Origin: Bacillota bacterium
Lineage (GTDB): Bacteria > Bacillota > Clostridia > Acetivibrionales > DTU013
Length of the DNA: 23,654 nt
NCBI GenBank assembly: GCA_023412665.1
Contig: JAEZCA010000048.1
Coordinates: 1 to 23,654 of the forward strand
Direction: 5' to 3'
The position numbers and the translations under genes were made by a program. Positions within the stretch are counted from its first letter, which is position 1. Each line of letters starts with the position of its first letter. Shown here piece by piece: positions 1 through 8,159 of the stretch. The notes beneath the pieces are model-generated. The model was not told the DNA's origin. It worked only from the letters and a program-made list of their open reading frames with translations, and made no database searches.

Positions 1-53
1 AATTTATATTACCATACCTGTTATTGCTTGTCTACAGATTTATAAAAAATTAT

Positions 54-512
54 TTATCTTGTCACAATTTGAAATGGTGTAATCTGGTGACCCGACCTGT
101 CAATCCATGAAGCAAAAAAGGATCCCATTGACCGCCCGAATCCATCAGAGTCAGGGCCGTCACCTTCTTGTGCACAAAATCCGATCATGAGCTTTGTGAC
201 TTCACGTGAAATCGAATCTATATCCCATGATACGACATCAATGCTATGATAGCCTTTAGAGCAAATGTCCCCGGCCTCCGGCTCCCAATTGCCCAGATCC
301 TCCAAAAAGCATTCCCTCGTTACCGGAACGGAATACTGATATCTGTAGGATTCGTTGCTGTGTATCAGCTTTATCAGCTCAGGCCATGTAATGCATCTTC
401 CTGTTTCTGTCTCGTAACGAAATGCATAAATATGATGCAGTTGTTGATACTCGGGGCTTTTTTCATCGATATCAGAAGGTATCTCTGCCAGCCATGGTTC
501 AATATTAGCCAT
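54..512 (-). CDS. Hypothetical protein, last gene of accessory cassette
   Basis: I do not recognise this 152-residue protein. It is acidic and soluble, with no signal peptide or membrane segment. It has a Trp/Tyr-rich N-terminal half and a Gly/Asp/Ser-rich patch near residues 115-130 (EGDGPDSDGFGRSMGSFF). The ATG at 512 has a good Shine-Dalgarno site (AAGGGGA, seven bases upstream). It lies 40 bp after the 107-residue gene on the same strand, with no terminator between them, so it is probably the last visible gene of the cassette that starts near 7088. Only 53 bp remain to the window edge and no terminator is visible there, so the operon may continue. A role as adaptor, immunity protein or effector partner is possible but not shown by the sequence. 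Confidence 0.75.
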   Translation of the reverse strand: MANIEPWLAEIPSDIDEKSPEYQQLHHIYAFRYETETGRCITWPELIKLIHSNESYRYQYSVPVTRECFLEDLGNWEPEAGDICSKGYHSIDVVSWDIDSISREVTKLMIGFCAQEGDGPDSDGFGRSMGSFFASWIDRSGHQITPFQIVTR

Positions 513-552
513 ATGTTTTCCCCTTGCCTCATTTTTTAATAGTTTTCTTCAT

Positions 553-876
553 TTACGTTTTTTTGTGCCTGGTCGCAGCAGAATTGGCAAATTCTCTGGT
601 GCTCATTGCATTCCTTGCCGCATCAGGATCTCTCTTGAGCCAATCCAGCAAAAGATATGCCGATACAATGTTCATTTTTCTTTCACCCATCAATTTATCC
701 AGCGTATAGCCTTCGATTTCGATAGTATCAATAACTCCGCTTTCAAACCACTTCTCAAAAGAGGCTGCAATATCAGGCTGCAACTTTTTAACTTTTTCTA
801 TGATTCCTTCTACAGCTGACTTTGGAACATCCAAATCATCAATGAGTTTTTCCCTCAGCTTTACAATATCCAACAT
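553..876 (-). CDS. Small hypothetical protein of accessory cassette
   Basis: This is a 107-residue, predominantly helical-looking and charged protein with no membrane segment. Residues 1-50 read as amphipathic helices (LREKLIDDLDVPKSAVEG). Residues 53-85 form a compact second part with EGYTLDKLMGERKMN and a following YLLLDWLKRDPD. I do not recognise the family. The start at 876 has a textbook Shine-Dalgarno site (AGGAGG, eight bases upstream), and the gene begins 16 bp after the stop of the HExxH gene, so it is very likely co-transcribed. A small helical protein next to a putative peptidase could be an adaptor or inhibitor, but this is inference from position only. Confidence 0.75.
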   Translation of the reverse strand: MLDIVKLREKLIDDLDVPKSAVEGIIEKVKKLQPDIAASFEKWFESGVIDTIEIEGYTLDKLMGERKMNIVSAYLLLDWLKRDPDAARNAMSTREFANSAATRHKKT

Positions 877-892
877 GAATAATACCTCCTAA

Positions 893-1600
893 TTAAGTAT
901 TCAAGCTTTTTCTCAGATTTTCGAGCACGATTGCCGCCGCATAGCGGGCATCAACTTCTATAGTTTGATTATAATACTCCTCATAATCATACTCAGGATC
1001 CACATAATTTGACATATTCTCTTCCCATGCTTTTACAGTTTCCATTGGTATATTGAATTTCCCAGGATTTTCCACTACTTCGGATTGAAGCTGGTGTCTG
1101 GCTTCGTGTGTAGTTGTGGTCAATATTTCACCTAGCATCTCAGGATTCTGTATATTTCTGTAATCCAGATACAGCAGCCCATTCCCATTGTTCATTCCCA
1201 TTGTTCCCTCGCCGAACTCAGCATACAAATCTGCTACCACAATTCCTTTGATATTGATTCCTTGAACTTCTCCAAGCCTGGCTGCATATCTATCCAACAA
1301 AGCGGCTCTCTGCTCCATTGACATTGCAGGCCATTCGCCGATCACTTCCTTTGTGAATACTTCCTTGATCGCATCTGATACTTTTTCAATATACTCATCC
1401 GTTGGAATATCAGAAGTAAAATCTTTATTGGTAAAGCCCAAAATACCCTTCAAGGTATCAATAATATTGCCCAGGATATCACCAAAGTTTTCAGTAAATG
1501 CCTTCATACCTTCAAAACCTTGAGCCTCCGGTATCTCAGGCAGTCTGAACAAACTCTCCGGTGCTGCAATATCTGTCCCTTCTCTGTTGAAGTCATTCAT
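893..1600 (-). CDS. HExxH-motif protein, putative zinc metallopeptidase
   Basis: The 235-residue protein carries HEARH at 165-169, a canonical HExxH zinc-binding and catalytic motif, followed by Gln in HEARHQLQ. About 45 residues downstream comes IEVDAR, with Glu215 as a possible third zinc ligand. This HExxH...E-x-D-A layout resembles that of gluzincin-like domains, including ones found in polymorphic toxins. The N-terminal 60 residues look like a linker (Pro/Glu-rich, then a hydrophobic helix at 39-57); there is no classical signal peptide. The ATG at 1600 overlaps the stop of the upstream membrane-protein gene (ATGA), with a strong site GAGGGGGGAAG ahead, so translation is coupled. Peptidase activity is inferred from motifs; the substrate is unknown. 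It could act on membrane or envelope proteins together with the neighbouring membrane protein and ATPases. Confidence 0.75.
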   Translation of the reverse strand: MNDFNREGTDIAAPESLFRLPEIPEAQGFEGMKAFTENFGDILGNIIDTLKGILGFTNKDFTSDIPTDEYIEKVSDAIKEVFTKEVIGEWPAMSMEQRAALLDRYAARLGEVQGINIKGIVVADLYAEFGEGTMGMNNGNGLLYLDYRNIQNPEMLGEILTTTTHEARHQLQSEVVENPGKFNIPMETVKAWEENMSNYVDPEYDYEEYYNQTIEVDARYAAAIVLENLRKSLNT

Positions 1601-2184
1601 ACTCTTCCCCCCTCTTTTTGCTGATCAGCTTCTATAAAACCCTTCTCAAGGGTATTACCATTTAGGAGCCAGCAGGGTGATAATACCCTTGCCATGTTTC
1701 CGATTTCTATGATATCTCCATCCAGTGTCGAATACCGCTTGTAAGTATCCTTATCCACCATAATAACTGTGTCACCGGATCGCTCGATCCCGAAGCTGTT
1801 CAGCAATTCCATGAGCTGCTTTGCCTTTTCTGTATAAGTCTCCTCATTCCAGCTGTCAAAACCGGAAAAATTGCTTTTCCACAAGACCTGAAATGCATTT
1901 GAGCCTGATAAATTACCTACTCTGACTTCCCAATCGGCAAAAACGCTATGCTTGTTCTTCAACCGCCCTATGTTGATTTTGTAAATTGGTTCAAAAATTC
2001 CTACGAAAGCCTTTGCACTTTCTATGAATTCCTCTCTGGCAGCATCGTATCCATCGTATTCTGTTTTTTTTGCAGTAACAGCCACATACCTCTTGGAAGA
2101 AATCCTTTTGTAAAATATCACCGCCGCTATAGCTATAGCTGTAGCTCCAACACCAGCGGCTATTATGGGGATGATTGCTCTCAT
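1597..2184 (-). CDS. Single-pass membrane protein of accessory cassette
   Basis: The 195-residue protein has an N-terminal hydrophobic helix at about residues 3-25 (IIPIIAAGVGATAIAIAAVIFYK), directly followed by basic residues KRISSKRY. This suggests an uncleaved N-terminal anchor with the remaining 165 residues in the cytoplasm. The soluble part is mixed alpha/beta in appearance and I cannot place it in a family. The gene starts one base after the stop of the HerA-like ATPase gene, with Shine-Dalgarno AGAGGGGGTC, and overlaps the HExxH gene by four bases. The strict coupling to both neighbours suggests that it anchors or recruits the ATPase and the putative peptidase at the membrane, which is inference. 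Confidence 0.8.
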   Translation of the reverse strand: MRAIIPIIAAGVGATAIAIAAVIFYKRISSKRYVAVTAKKTEYDGYDAAREEFIESAKAFVGIFEPIYKINIGRLKNKHSVFADWEVRVGNLSGSNAFQVLWKSNFSGFDSWNEETYTEKAKQLMELLNSFGIERSGDTVIMVDKDTYKRYSTLDGDIIEIGNMARVLSPCWLLNGNTLEKGFIEADQQKEGGRV

Positions 2185-2185
2185 A

Positions 2186-4885
2186 CTATGACCCCCTCTG
2201 ATTTTTTGCAGGTTTATTCATTTTGACCCATGCTGCCGCATCATCCATATCACCGCAAATAATAGCGTCACCGATACCAAGAGCAGGAATGATACTTCCC
2301 TGGTCTTCCCTTAAAGCCAGGCCGGCTGCCATGACTGCACAGTCGTCCGGTGCTGTCAGACGGTGTACGATCTTGTAATTGGTGTTCTTTATTGCGTCCT
2401 GCACAAGTCTTGTTGGTATCTGATCCACCAGAACAATCCCCTGTCCATACCCCCTGATCTCAGAGAGCATATTGCTGAACAGATCTGCCGCTATCTGCTG
2501 CGGATTTCCAGTATTACCGGTGTCTATCACAGGCTTCATCAATAAATTGTGCGCTTCCTCGACAACTGTCAAATGTAATAATCTATTATTTTGAGCCAGC
2601 CTCCGGTACTCCGGATCATAAGTATAAGCAGAAATTCTGTACTCATAGATTGCCAGCATCAAAAGGGACATTATTAACGCTTTATCCTTTGGGCTGGCGA
2701 TCCTGCTGACATTGATGACAGCCGGCCGGGAAAACAGCTGTGCATAATCCGTTGAGTTATTTACATTGAGTATTTTCCCTCGCTTACCTCTTGTCAGATA
2801 TGTAAACCTTGTTTCAATAGCCGCTGCCAGATCATCCTGGACCTTTTTGTCATAACCCCTGGACGCCAGCAGCTGCCTTGCCGTATGAACAACTCCGTCC
2901 AGCTTTGGATAGTCCTGCGGCTGCTGCATATCTCCATTGACAAAAGGCTCTTTTAGTTTATCATACAAGTATTTGTAGATCGCCTCATCAATAATGATGG
3001 GTAAAACATCAGAAACCGGAAGACTGGCATTGAGCAGGACAGTAAACTGCTCGCAGCGGGTGAGCATATCGACAGGTGCATCTTTATACGCAGCTGGCTG
3101 GAATGGATTGAACTTGAGGTTTTTCATCCTGGTTCCTTCAAATTCCGAGACACCGGGCATGTATATATCGAATTTTCTGCGTTCCTTCTCATCCGGAGTC
3201 AAATCTTCCGACAGGTCGATCTCCTTGTTGTACTCAATGGCCCACCGTACATAGTCATCCTTGGCAGGCTCGATGACCATAACGGGTATACCCCTGTCCA
3301 TGACCTCACGGATCATTGTCTTGCAGGTCGTGGATTTACCGCTTCCTGTGCTTCCTGCAACAAGTGCATGACGTGTAAGTGCATTGATATCAAGCTTATA
3401 GTCACTGTTTTGTACTACGCCCGTATCAACGACCTTTCCAAGTGTTATGACGTCCCCGTCTACTTTTGCTGAATTATTGGCAAACCTTACAGAGGTCTTT
3501 ACAAAGCGAAGACCCGGAACATCCCTTCTTGGCAGGGAAGTAGCAAGGGACAGCTCTTCGGTATTTAGCGGAGTACTGGCATATTGATATTGTCTTCCGA
3601 AAAGATGCCATTCCTGATCAGGATCAACGCCGGGATAATCCCTTACTTCATCATTGATCAATGGTACAAGTTCAAATTTCCTGATTATATCCATTGCTCC
3701 CGAGCTATCCTTGAACATATGGATACGTATGGGCTCTATGTACGATTCATCTCCCGAATAAACAGACCGCAGGATTCCCATCACTGTTGTTATATCCTTT
3801 TTGCTGCTTCCGAGAGTATATACCCCCACATTCCAGAAGCCCAGGTTCCGGCCCTTTTTCATTCTTTCGCAGTGTCTTTCCAGCAGCTCTTCCGCATATT
3901 TTGCGAATTTGTCCAGATATTGGGTTGTGACGCCATGGGTAAACGATACACTGGTTGAACTGCTGATGTTTACCAGGCTGGCAAGTCCTCCGGACGTGCT
4001 GTCTGCATTTCCGGCACCGCCCATCAGTGCACCTGCCGCACCTGTCACAAGCGGCAAAGGTACACCCATAGCTGTGGCCGCCATAGCAACTATAGCACCG
4101 GCACCAATACTATAGCCCTTTGTTTTGCTTCTGCTTTCAGTGTCGGTGACACTTTTCATCACATCCGAATGTATTTCACTTCCCAGTCTTCGAAATTTCG
4201 CGATCATCTCGGCAATTTCATTATCATGGATCGGGTCGGCAACAACCATAACAGAAAAGTCACATTCGTTTCCTGCATTGTCACGAATACCGATGGCAAG
4301 CTGGTCAAGTGTCTGCAGTAATCCAAACTCTGCATTTTTTCTGAATGAGGGTATGCCGGTTATAGCTCCGGCTACATTATACCCCATCAGTACATCTACC
4401 ATCTCATGCAAATCACTCATATCCGTCAAAGGCATCAGATCGATTCCGGGCATACTGCTCGAAGCAGACTGCTTAAACTGTTCGACAGCATCTTTTGGAG
4501 CTATGCTCTGTGAAAGGGATGCAGTCCCTAGATACAGATTAGTTATTCCATCTTTGCGCTGCAGCCAGAACAGCAGCCGGTGCCCCCAGGCGTGAAGGGT
4601 GGAAAGGACGCTCTGCCATCTGGAAATGATATCGTATTCCCTCATTTCATTAGGATGGATCGGCAGTCGCATCACCTTCATCCATGTTATTTTTTTTATG
4701 CTTTTAATGGAAGGGATAAATGTCTCTCTCTCAGAGAGCTCGTTTAGATAGCTGCGTTCCATGACATAATCCAGCAAATGCTGATAAAATTCATTTGGGA
4801 CCATTAACTCATGTGTATCATTCAGCTTACTCAGGTCTATACTTCCGAACATTTCTCTCCAGGTCAACTTACCTTTTTTGCTCAT
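2186..4885 (-). CDS. HerA/DUF87-type P-loop ATPase with Gly/Ala-rich hydrophobic insert
   Basis: The protein has about 899 residues. The C-terminal half is a HerA/FtsK-fold ATPase: Walker A GSTGSGKST at 511-519, Walker B LTVVEEAHNLL at about 772-782, and a downstream VLVDQIPTRL sensor-like strand. Such ATPases form hexameric DNA or protein pumps. The N-terminal half (1-430) is of unknown type and contains a Gly/Ala-rich hydrophobic stretch at about 259-293 (GAGAIVAMAATAMGV...VTGAAGALMGGAG) that could enter a membrane. An upstream in-frame GTG at 4894 lies inside the Shine-Dalgarno sequence GAGGGGGTG, so I chose the ATG at 4885, eight bases after it. It follows the Hsp70-like gene by 13 bp and is followed by the membrane-protein gene after one base. 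Alternative reading: a VirB4/TraG-like secretion ATPase; the motifs fit HerA better. Confidence 0.88.
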   Translation of the reverse strand: MSKKGKLTWREMFGSIDLSKLNDTHELMVPNEFYQHLLDYVMERSYLNELSERETFIPSIKSIKKITWMKVMRLPIHPNEMREYDIISRWQSVLSTLHAWGHRLLFWLQRKDGITNLYLGTASLSQSIAPKDAVEQFKQSASSSMPGIDLMPLTDMSDLHEMVDVLMGYNVAGAITGIPSFRKNAEFGLLQTLDQLAIGIRDNAGNECDFSVMVVADPIHDNEIAEMIAKFRRLGSEIHSDVMKSVTDTESRSKTKGYSIGAGAIVAMAATAMGVPLPLVTGAAGALMGGAGNADSTSGGLASLVNISSSTSVSFTHGVTTQYLDKFAKYAEELLERHCERMKKGRNLGFWNVGVYTLGSSKKDITTVMGILRSVYSGDESYIEPIRIHMFKDSSGAMDIIRKFELVPLINDEVRDYPGVDPDQEWHLFGRQYQYASTPLNTEELSLATSLPRRDVPGLRFVKTSVRFANNSAKVDGDVITLGKVVDTGVVQNSDYKLDINALTRHALVAGSTGSGKSTTCKTMIREVMDRGIPVMVIEPAKDDYVRWAIEYNKEIDLSEDLTPDEKERRKFDIYMPGVSEFEGTRMKNLKFNPFQPAAYKDAPVDMLTRCEQFTVLLNASLPVSDVLPIIIDEAIYKYLYDKLKEPFVNGDMQQPQDYPKLDGVVHTARQLLASRGYDKKVQDDLAAAIETRFTYLTRGKRGKILNVNNSTDYAQLFSRPAVINVSRIASPKDKALIMSLLMLAIYEYRISAYTYDPEYRRLAQNNRLLHLTVVEEAHNLLMKPVIDTGNTGNPQQIAADLFSNMLSEIRGYGQGIVLVDQIPTRLVQDAIKNTNYKIVHRLTAPDDCAVMAAGLALREDQGSIIPALGIGDAIICGDMDDAAAWVKMNKPAKNQRGS

Positions 4886-4898
4886 AAACAGCACCCCC

Positions 4899-6572
4899 TC
4901 AGAATTTAAATATGACAGGATTCGCAGTATTTCCTTCTCCGCTGACTGTCCCGCGTATTACGGCACATTGATTTGTATCTACCTCAACAGTAAATGCTAT
5001 AGTAAATTGCTTTTTATCCACTGTTCCTGTTAACGGTAAAAATAACATGTCTAAGACTTGCGTAAATACTCCCTTGGGTACGACCCTTGAAGTGCTGCTT
5101 GAAATAGCAGTATCCATACTCCTACCGCAATATTTCACACATTTTAATAAATTACTTGTCTGGAAAAAACTTTGCTTTACATCGATTTTACATGTATAAT
5201 CTTTAAAAAATGGCAATACATCACCGAAGTCGAGCACTTTTTCTACAGTGGATTTATAGTCGTCGATCTCAAATTGCACCCATACAGAATTGGACGAACA
5301 TCTTTTTATATCCACATTCATCGGCTGGTAAACCAGACCAAGAGCTACTGTCTCCTGAGGTTTTGAAAGCTTTATCAGCCGCTGGGGCTCTGCCTGTACT
5401 TTGGGAATATATATCCTTTCATATTCTCCGAAAAAGGGCTTTCCCAGCAGGATGTCGTGAAGAAAATACCATTGACTGTGTCCCCCTGTTAATATGACAA
5501 AATCTATATCCTCAGCACCGTTGAAGCCCTTGTCCAGTTTTTGCCCCTCTTCAATGCACTGTCTTACCAGCTTTGAAAACTGTATGATGATATCACTGAT
5601 CAGATCTTCAAAATTTTCTCTGCCGATTGTCGGAAAGTCGGGAAAATCATACGGCAGCATTTCCTTGTAAAGTGTTAAAAAGCCGGGTTCACCTGCCTGC
5701 TGGTTTCGTGAAAGGTTCGGGGAAACCACAGCCTCCTTCCATGTCTTGATATTTCTCAGGTTTTGGGCAGATGCAAAACTCTTCATTTTGGGCACGCCTC
5801 CGCTTTGCAAATAGTTCATCATATAATCGCAAAGCTTATAGTCAATTTCCCGTCCCCCTAAAAAAGTCTCATTATCAGCTGTGGGCCAGGTCACCGGAAT
5901 CTCAAGTTCCGTATTTCCATCCAGAGTATATTTGCATAAAGCCAGATCTGTTGTACCTGCACCCATGTCGATCATCAATATGTAAGCTGCTTGTCCAGGA
6001 AGCAAGAGTCTATTTTCTTGTATCCTATCGACTTCCTGCACCATTACTGTGTGTATTGCAGCTGTGGGCTCATCACAGCCATATACATTCTTGAAGCCAG
6101 CTTTTTCAGCTATTTCCATCATCATTTCACGAATATTTTGGGGCCATTTGGCAGGATAGCTCACATATGTTTTCTCAACAACACATTCGTTTACAGACGT
6201 ATTGCTTTCGGCTTCAATGTTTTTACAATTGAAGAATACTTTCTGATCACAATAGGTTTTATAAAGGTATTCAAAAAATTTTAAAATCAGAAATTCTGCC
6301 TTGACTCTTTTTTGCTCTTCTTTACTTATCAAATCCATTTTGAAGTTTGAATAAAGGACACCTTTTTCAGCTACACTGTTTACTTCGTGTCCACATAAGA
6401 ATCTGCCCTCACCCGTTTCAAATACAAGTGTGGGAACAGTAACACTGCCGTCAAACAAAACATATTCGGTAAATACTCTGTCATTGACTGGCTTTCCGTC
6501 AATGTAGGTCTTTACCTTTATTACGGATGCACTGGTCCCAAAATCAATACCGATGACTCGTTCAATTGCCAT
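4899..6572 (-). CDS. Hsp70-like (actin/HSP70-fold) ATPase
   Basis: The 557-residue protein shows the actin/Hsp70 nucleotide-binding signatures in order: phosphate-1 GIDFGTSAS at 8-16, YVSYPAKWP at about 136-144, DEPTAA at 167-172, phosphate-2 LMIDMGAGTTDLAL at 199-212, LGGREID at 238-244 and the adenosine motif VILTGGHSQW at 359-368. The C-terminal part (about 400-557) is beta-rich but not a standard DnaK substrate domain, and the protein is shorter than DnaK (about 600-640). No grpE or dnaJ partner lies nearby. The start at 6572 has GAGGGAAGGCGG upstream. It sits 45 bp after the XRE gene and 13 bp before the HerA-like ATPase gene. This is a divergent Hsp70 dedicated to the cassette rather than the general chaperone. 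Its client is unknown; the HerA-like ATPase or membrane protein are natural candidates. Confidence 0.88.
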   Translation of the reverse strand: MAIERVIGIDFGTSASVIKVKTYIDGKPVNDRVFTEYVLFDGSVTVPTLVFETGEGRFLCGHEVNSVAEKGVLYSNFKMDLISKEEQKRVKAEFLILKFFEYLYKTYCDQKVFFNCKNIEAESNTSVNECVVEKTYVSYPAKWPQNIREMMMEIAEKAGFKNVYGCDEPTAAIHTVMVQEVDRIQENRLLLPGQAAYILMIDMGAGTTDLALCKYTLDGNTELEIPVTWPTADNETFLGGREIDYKLCDYMMNYLQSGGVPKMKSFASAQNLRNIKTWKEAVVSPNLSRNQQAGEPGFLTLYKEMLPYDFPDFPTIGRENFEDLISDIIIQFSKLVRQCIEEGQKLDKGFNGAEDIDFVILTGGHSQWYFLHDILLGKPFFGEYERIYIPKVQAEPQRLIKLSKPQETVALGLVYQPMNVDIKRCSSNSVWVQFEIDDYKSTVEKVLDFGDVLPFFKDYTCKIDVKQSFFQTSNLLKCVKYCGRSMDTAISSSTSRVVPKGVFTQVLDMLFLPLTGTVDKKQFTIAFTVEVDTNQCAVIRGTVSGEGNTANPVIFKF

Positions 6573-6617
6573 TTTGACCGCCTTCCCTCATTAAATAATG
6601 AATATAAAATCATATTG

Positions 6618-6941
6618 CTAATCATCAAGCATTTCTTTTGCGCTCTTGAGCATGGAGCTATCGCCGAAAAGAGCTTTGCATGTATCTTCGGACAAGAGCT
6701 TACCGGAAATCAGAAATGGTCTCGTTGCCGGGTTCATAAAAAATATGAAGAGCATCGAAAGGAACATAGACCATGTAAGCTGCCGTTTACCGCTCTCTAT
6801 GCCAATAATGGTCTGCCTCGTGGTTCCCAGCTTGACCGCAAGCTCCTCCTGTGTCATGCGAAGCCTTGCCCGCAGCATGGGGAGCATTGGGACAAACTCG
6901 CCTATCATCTTATCTTTTTGCACAGGGCTCAGCCCGCTCAA
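6618..6941 (-). CDS. XRE-family HTH transcriptional regulator of the cassette
   Basis: The helix-turn-helix is clear: LRARLRMTQEELAVKLGTTR continuing QTIIGIESGKRQL, the Cro/C1/XRE pattern. The C-terminal 50 residues are not a known ligand domain. The open frame extends upstream to an ATG at 7058 (146 residues), but that start has no Shine-Dalgarno site and the extra 39 residues look non-coding. A TTG at 6941 has AAGAAGGTGAT six bases upstream and gives a compact 107-residue protein starting MSGLSPVQKDKMIGEF, so I prefer it. It is the first gene of the operon, and the promoter region contains a 16-bp inverted repeat overlapping the -35 box. This fits an autoregulating repressor, though binding is inferred. 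Confidence 0.85.
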   Translation of the reverse strand: MSGLSPVQKDKMIGEFVPMLPMLRARLRMTQEELAVKLGTTRQTIIGIESGKRQLTWSMFLSMLFIFFMNPATRPFLISGKLLSEDTCKALFGDSSMLKSAKEMLDD

Positions 6942-7094
6942 ACTATCACCTTCTTGGATTTTATTGTTTAATAAGGTCTCAATAGCATGACACTCGCTGT
7001 ATGCAAGTACCGTCAGTGTACATTTTAAATGCGCTCTACAGCCATATATCGACCTCATAAATATTTTATGTACTTTAATATTGCTTTTTTCTAT

Positions 7095-7123
7095 ATCATA
7101 TTCCAGATTTCGACTTTTGTCAA
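7095..7123 (-). promoter_or_regulatory. Sigma-A-type promoter of the accessory cassette
   Basis: On the minus strand there is a perfect -35 TTGACA (7118-7123), a 17-base spacer and -10 TATGAT (7095-7100). Transcription would start near 7088. That leaves about 147 bases before the preferred TTG start of the XRE gene, or 30 bases before the ATG at 7058. The surroundings are very AT-rich. Confidence 0.75.
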
Positions 7124-7159
7124 TAACATTATGTAATAATATTTTACATATTGTTATTG
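7121..7159. promoter_or_regulatory. 16-bp inverted repeat, probable operator
   Basis: Plus-strand arms CAATAACATTATGTAA (7121-7136) and TTACATATTGTTATTG (7144-7159) are reverse complements except for one position, with a 7-base spacer (TAATATT). The right-hand half of the -35 hexamer (7121-7123) lies inside the first arm, so a protein bound here would block RNA polymerase. It lacks the GC stem and T-run of a terminator. The XRE protein encoded just downstream is the likely ligand. Confidence 0.6.
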
Positions 7160-7182
7160 ATACATATAATTTAATTCAGTTA

Positions 7183-7228
7183 CATAAAAAAAACTGAATG
7201 TCCGGCATTCAGCAGCCACATTCAGTTT
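7183..7228 (-). terminator. Rho-independent terminator after rluD
   Basis: The 10-bp arms AAACTGAATG (7191-7200) and CATTCAGTTT (7219-7228) are perfect complements. On the minus strand the stem is followed by a run of T (plus-strand A-run 7183-7190). It lies just past the rluD stop and ends the lspA-rluD operon before the cassette promoter. Confidence 0.8.
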
Positions 7229-7232
7229 ATTT

Positions 7233-8159
7233 TTATGTATTTTTCAATCTTTTAACCAACTCATTGAATTCTTCAGGCGGCTGTGCCGTATACTCAGCGT
7301 ATTCGCCTGTCCCTGGGTGTACAAAACCAAGTGTCCCCGCGTGCAAAGCCTGCCCCTCAAAACCGTATACCTGCTTTTTTTTGCCGTATACGCTGTCGCC
7401 AATCAGCGGATGACCAATATAGGACATGTGTACCCTGATCTGGTGCGTCCTGCCAGTCTCTAGCCTGAGCTCCAGCAGAGTCGTGTTTTTGAACCGCTCC
7501 AGTACCTTGAAATGAGTTACGGCTCTTCTTCCGTTCTTCAAATTAACAGCCATTTTTTTCCTATCGACCGGATGTCTCCCTATCGGAGCATCAACCGTAC
7601 CCCGGTCCTCCGGGATTACACCCTCTGCAACTGCAATGTATATTCGGTTTATATCATGCTCCTTCAGCTTGTCCGAAAGGAAAGCATGTGATTTGTTGTT
7701 CTTGGCTATAACGAGCACACCCGATGTATCCTTGTCTATCCTGTGAACAATACCGGGTCTAATCACTCCGTTTATGTCAGATAGTGATCCTCCGCAATGG
7801 CGCAGCAGAGCATTGACTAGGGTTCCGGAATAATTGCCTGCAGCTGGGTGTACAACCATTCCCCTGGGTTTGTTTATTACTATAACATCTTCGTCCTCAT
7901 GGATAATATCCAGCTCGATCTCTTCAGCTTTGACTTCCAGAAGCTTTGGCTCCGGCATATTGACCTCGATGGTGTCACCTGCTTTAAGCCTGTAGCCTGA
8001 TTTAACATTCTTTTTATTAACAGAGACATTTCCATCCTGTATAAGCTTGTCAACATATGATCTTGAGAATTGATCCAACGATGCTGTCAGCCATACGTCC
8101 AGTCGTTTTTCTGCATCCTCCGGCGTAATATTGAAAATATCATTTATCATTTGCTTCAT
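7233..8159 (-). CDS. rluD: RluD-family pseudouridine synthase
   Basis: The 308-residue protein has an N-terminal S4 RNA-binding domain (about 17-70: KRLDVWL...FSRSYVDKLI, with GNVSVNKK), then the RluA/RluD catalytic domain. The active-site motif HRIDKDTSG places the catalytic aspartate at D142, and INKPRGMVVHP at about 95-105 is the usual first motif. LETGRTHQIRVH is the third conserved motif. It modifies uridines in large-subunit rRNA; which sites cannot be told, and clostridia often carry several paralogues (YlyB in Bacillus sits next to lspA as here). The first 20 bp overlap the 3' end of lspA, so the two are translated together. The ATG at 8159 is used; a second ATG three codons later is possible. 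Confidence 0.93.
   Translation of the reverse strand: MKQMINDIFNITPEDAEKRLDVWLTASLDQFSRSYVDKLIQDGNVSVNKKNVKSGYRLKAGDTIEVNMPEPKLLEVKAEEIELDIIHEDEDVIVINKPRGMVVHPAAGNYSGTLVNALLRHCGGSLSDINGVIRPGIVHRIDKDTSGVLVIAKNNKSHAFLSDKLKEHDINRIYIAVAEGVIPEDRGTVDAPIGRHPVDRKKMAVNLKNGRRAVTHFKVLERFKNTTLLELRLETGRTHQIRVHMSYIGHPLIGDSVYGKKKQVYGFEGQALHAGTLGFVHPGTGEYAEYTAQPPEEFNELVKRLKNT

Noticed and set aside
4886..4894. GTG start for the HerA-like ATPase
   Set aside because: The codon is part of the Shine-Dalgarno sequence for the ATG at 4885.
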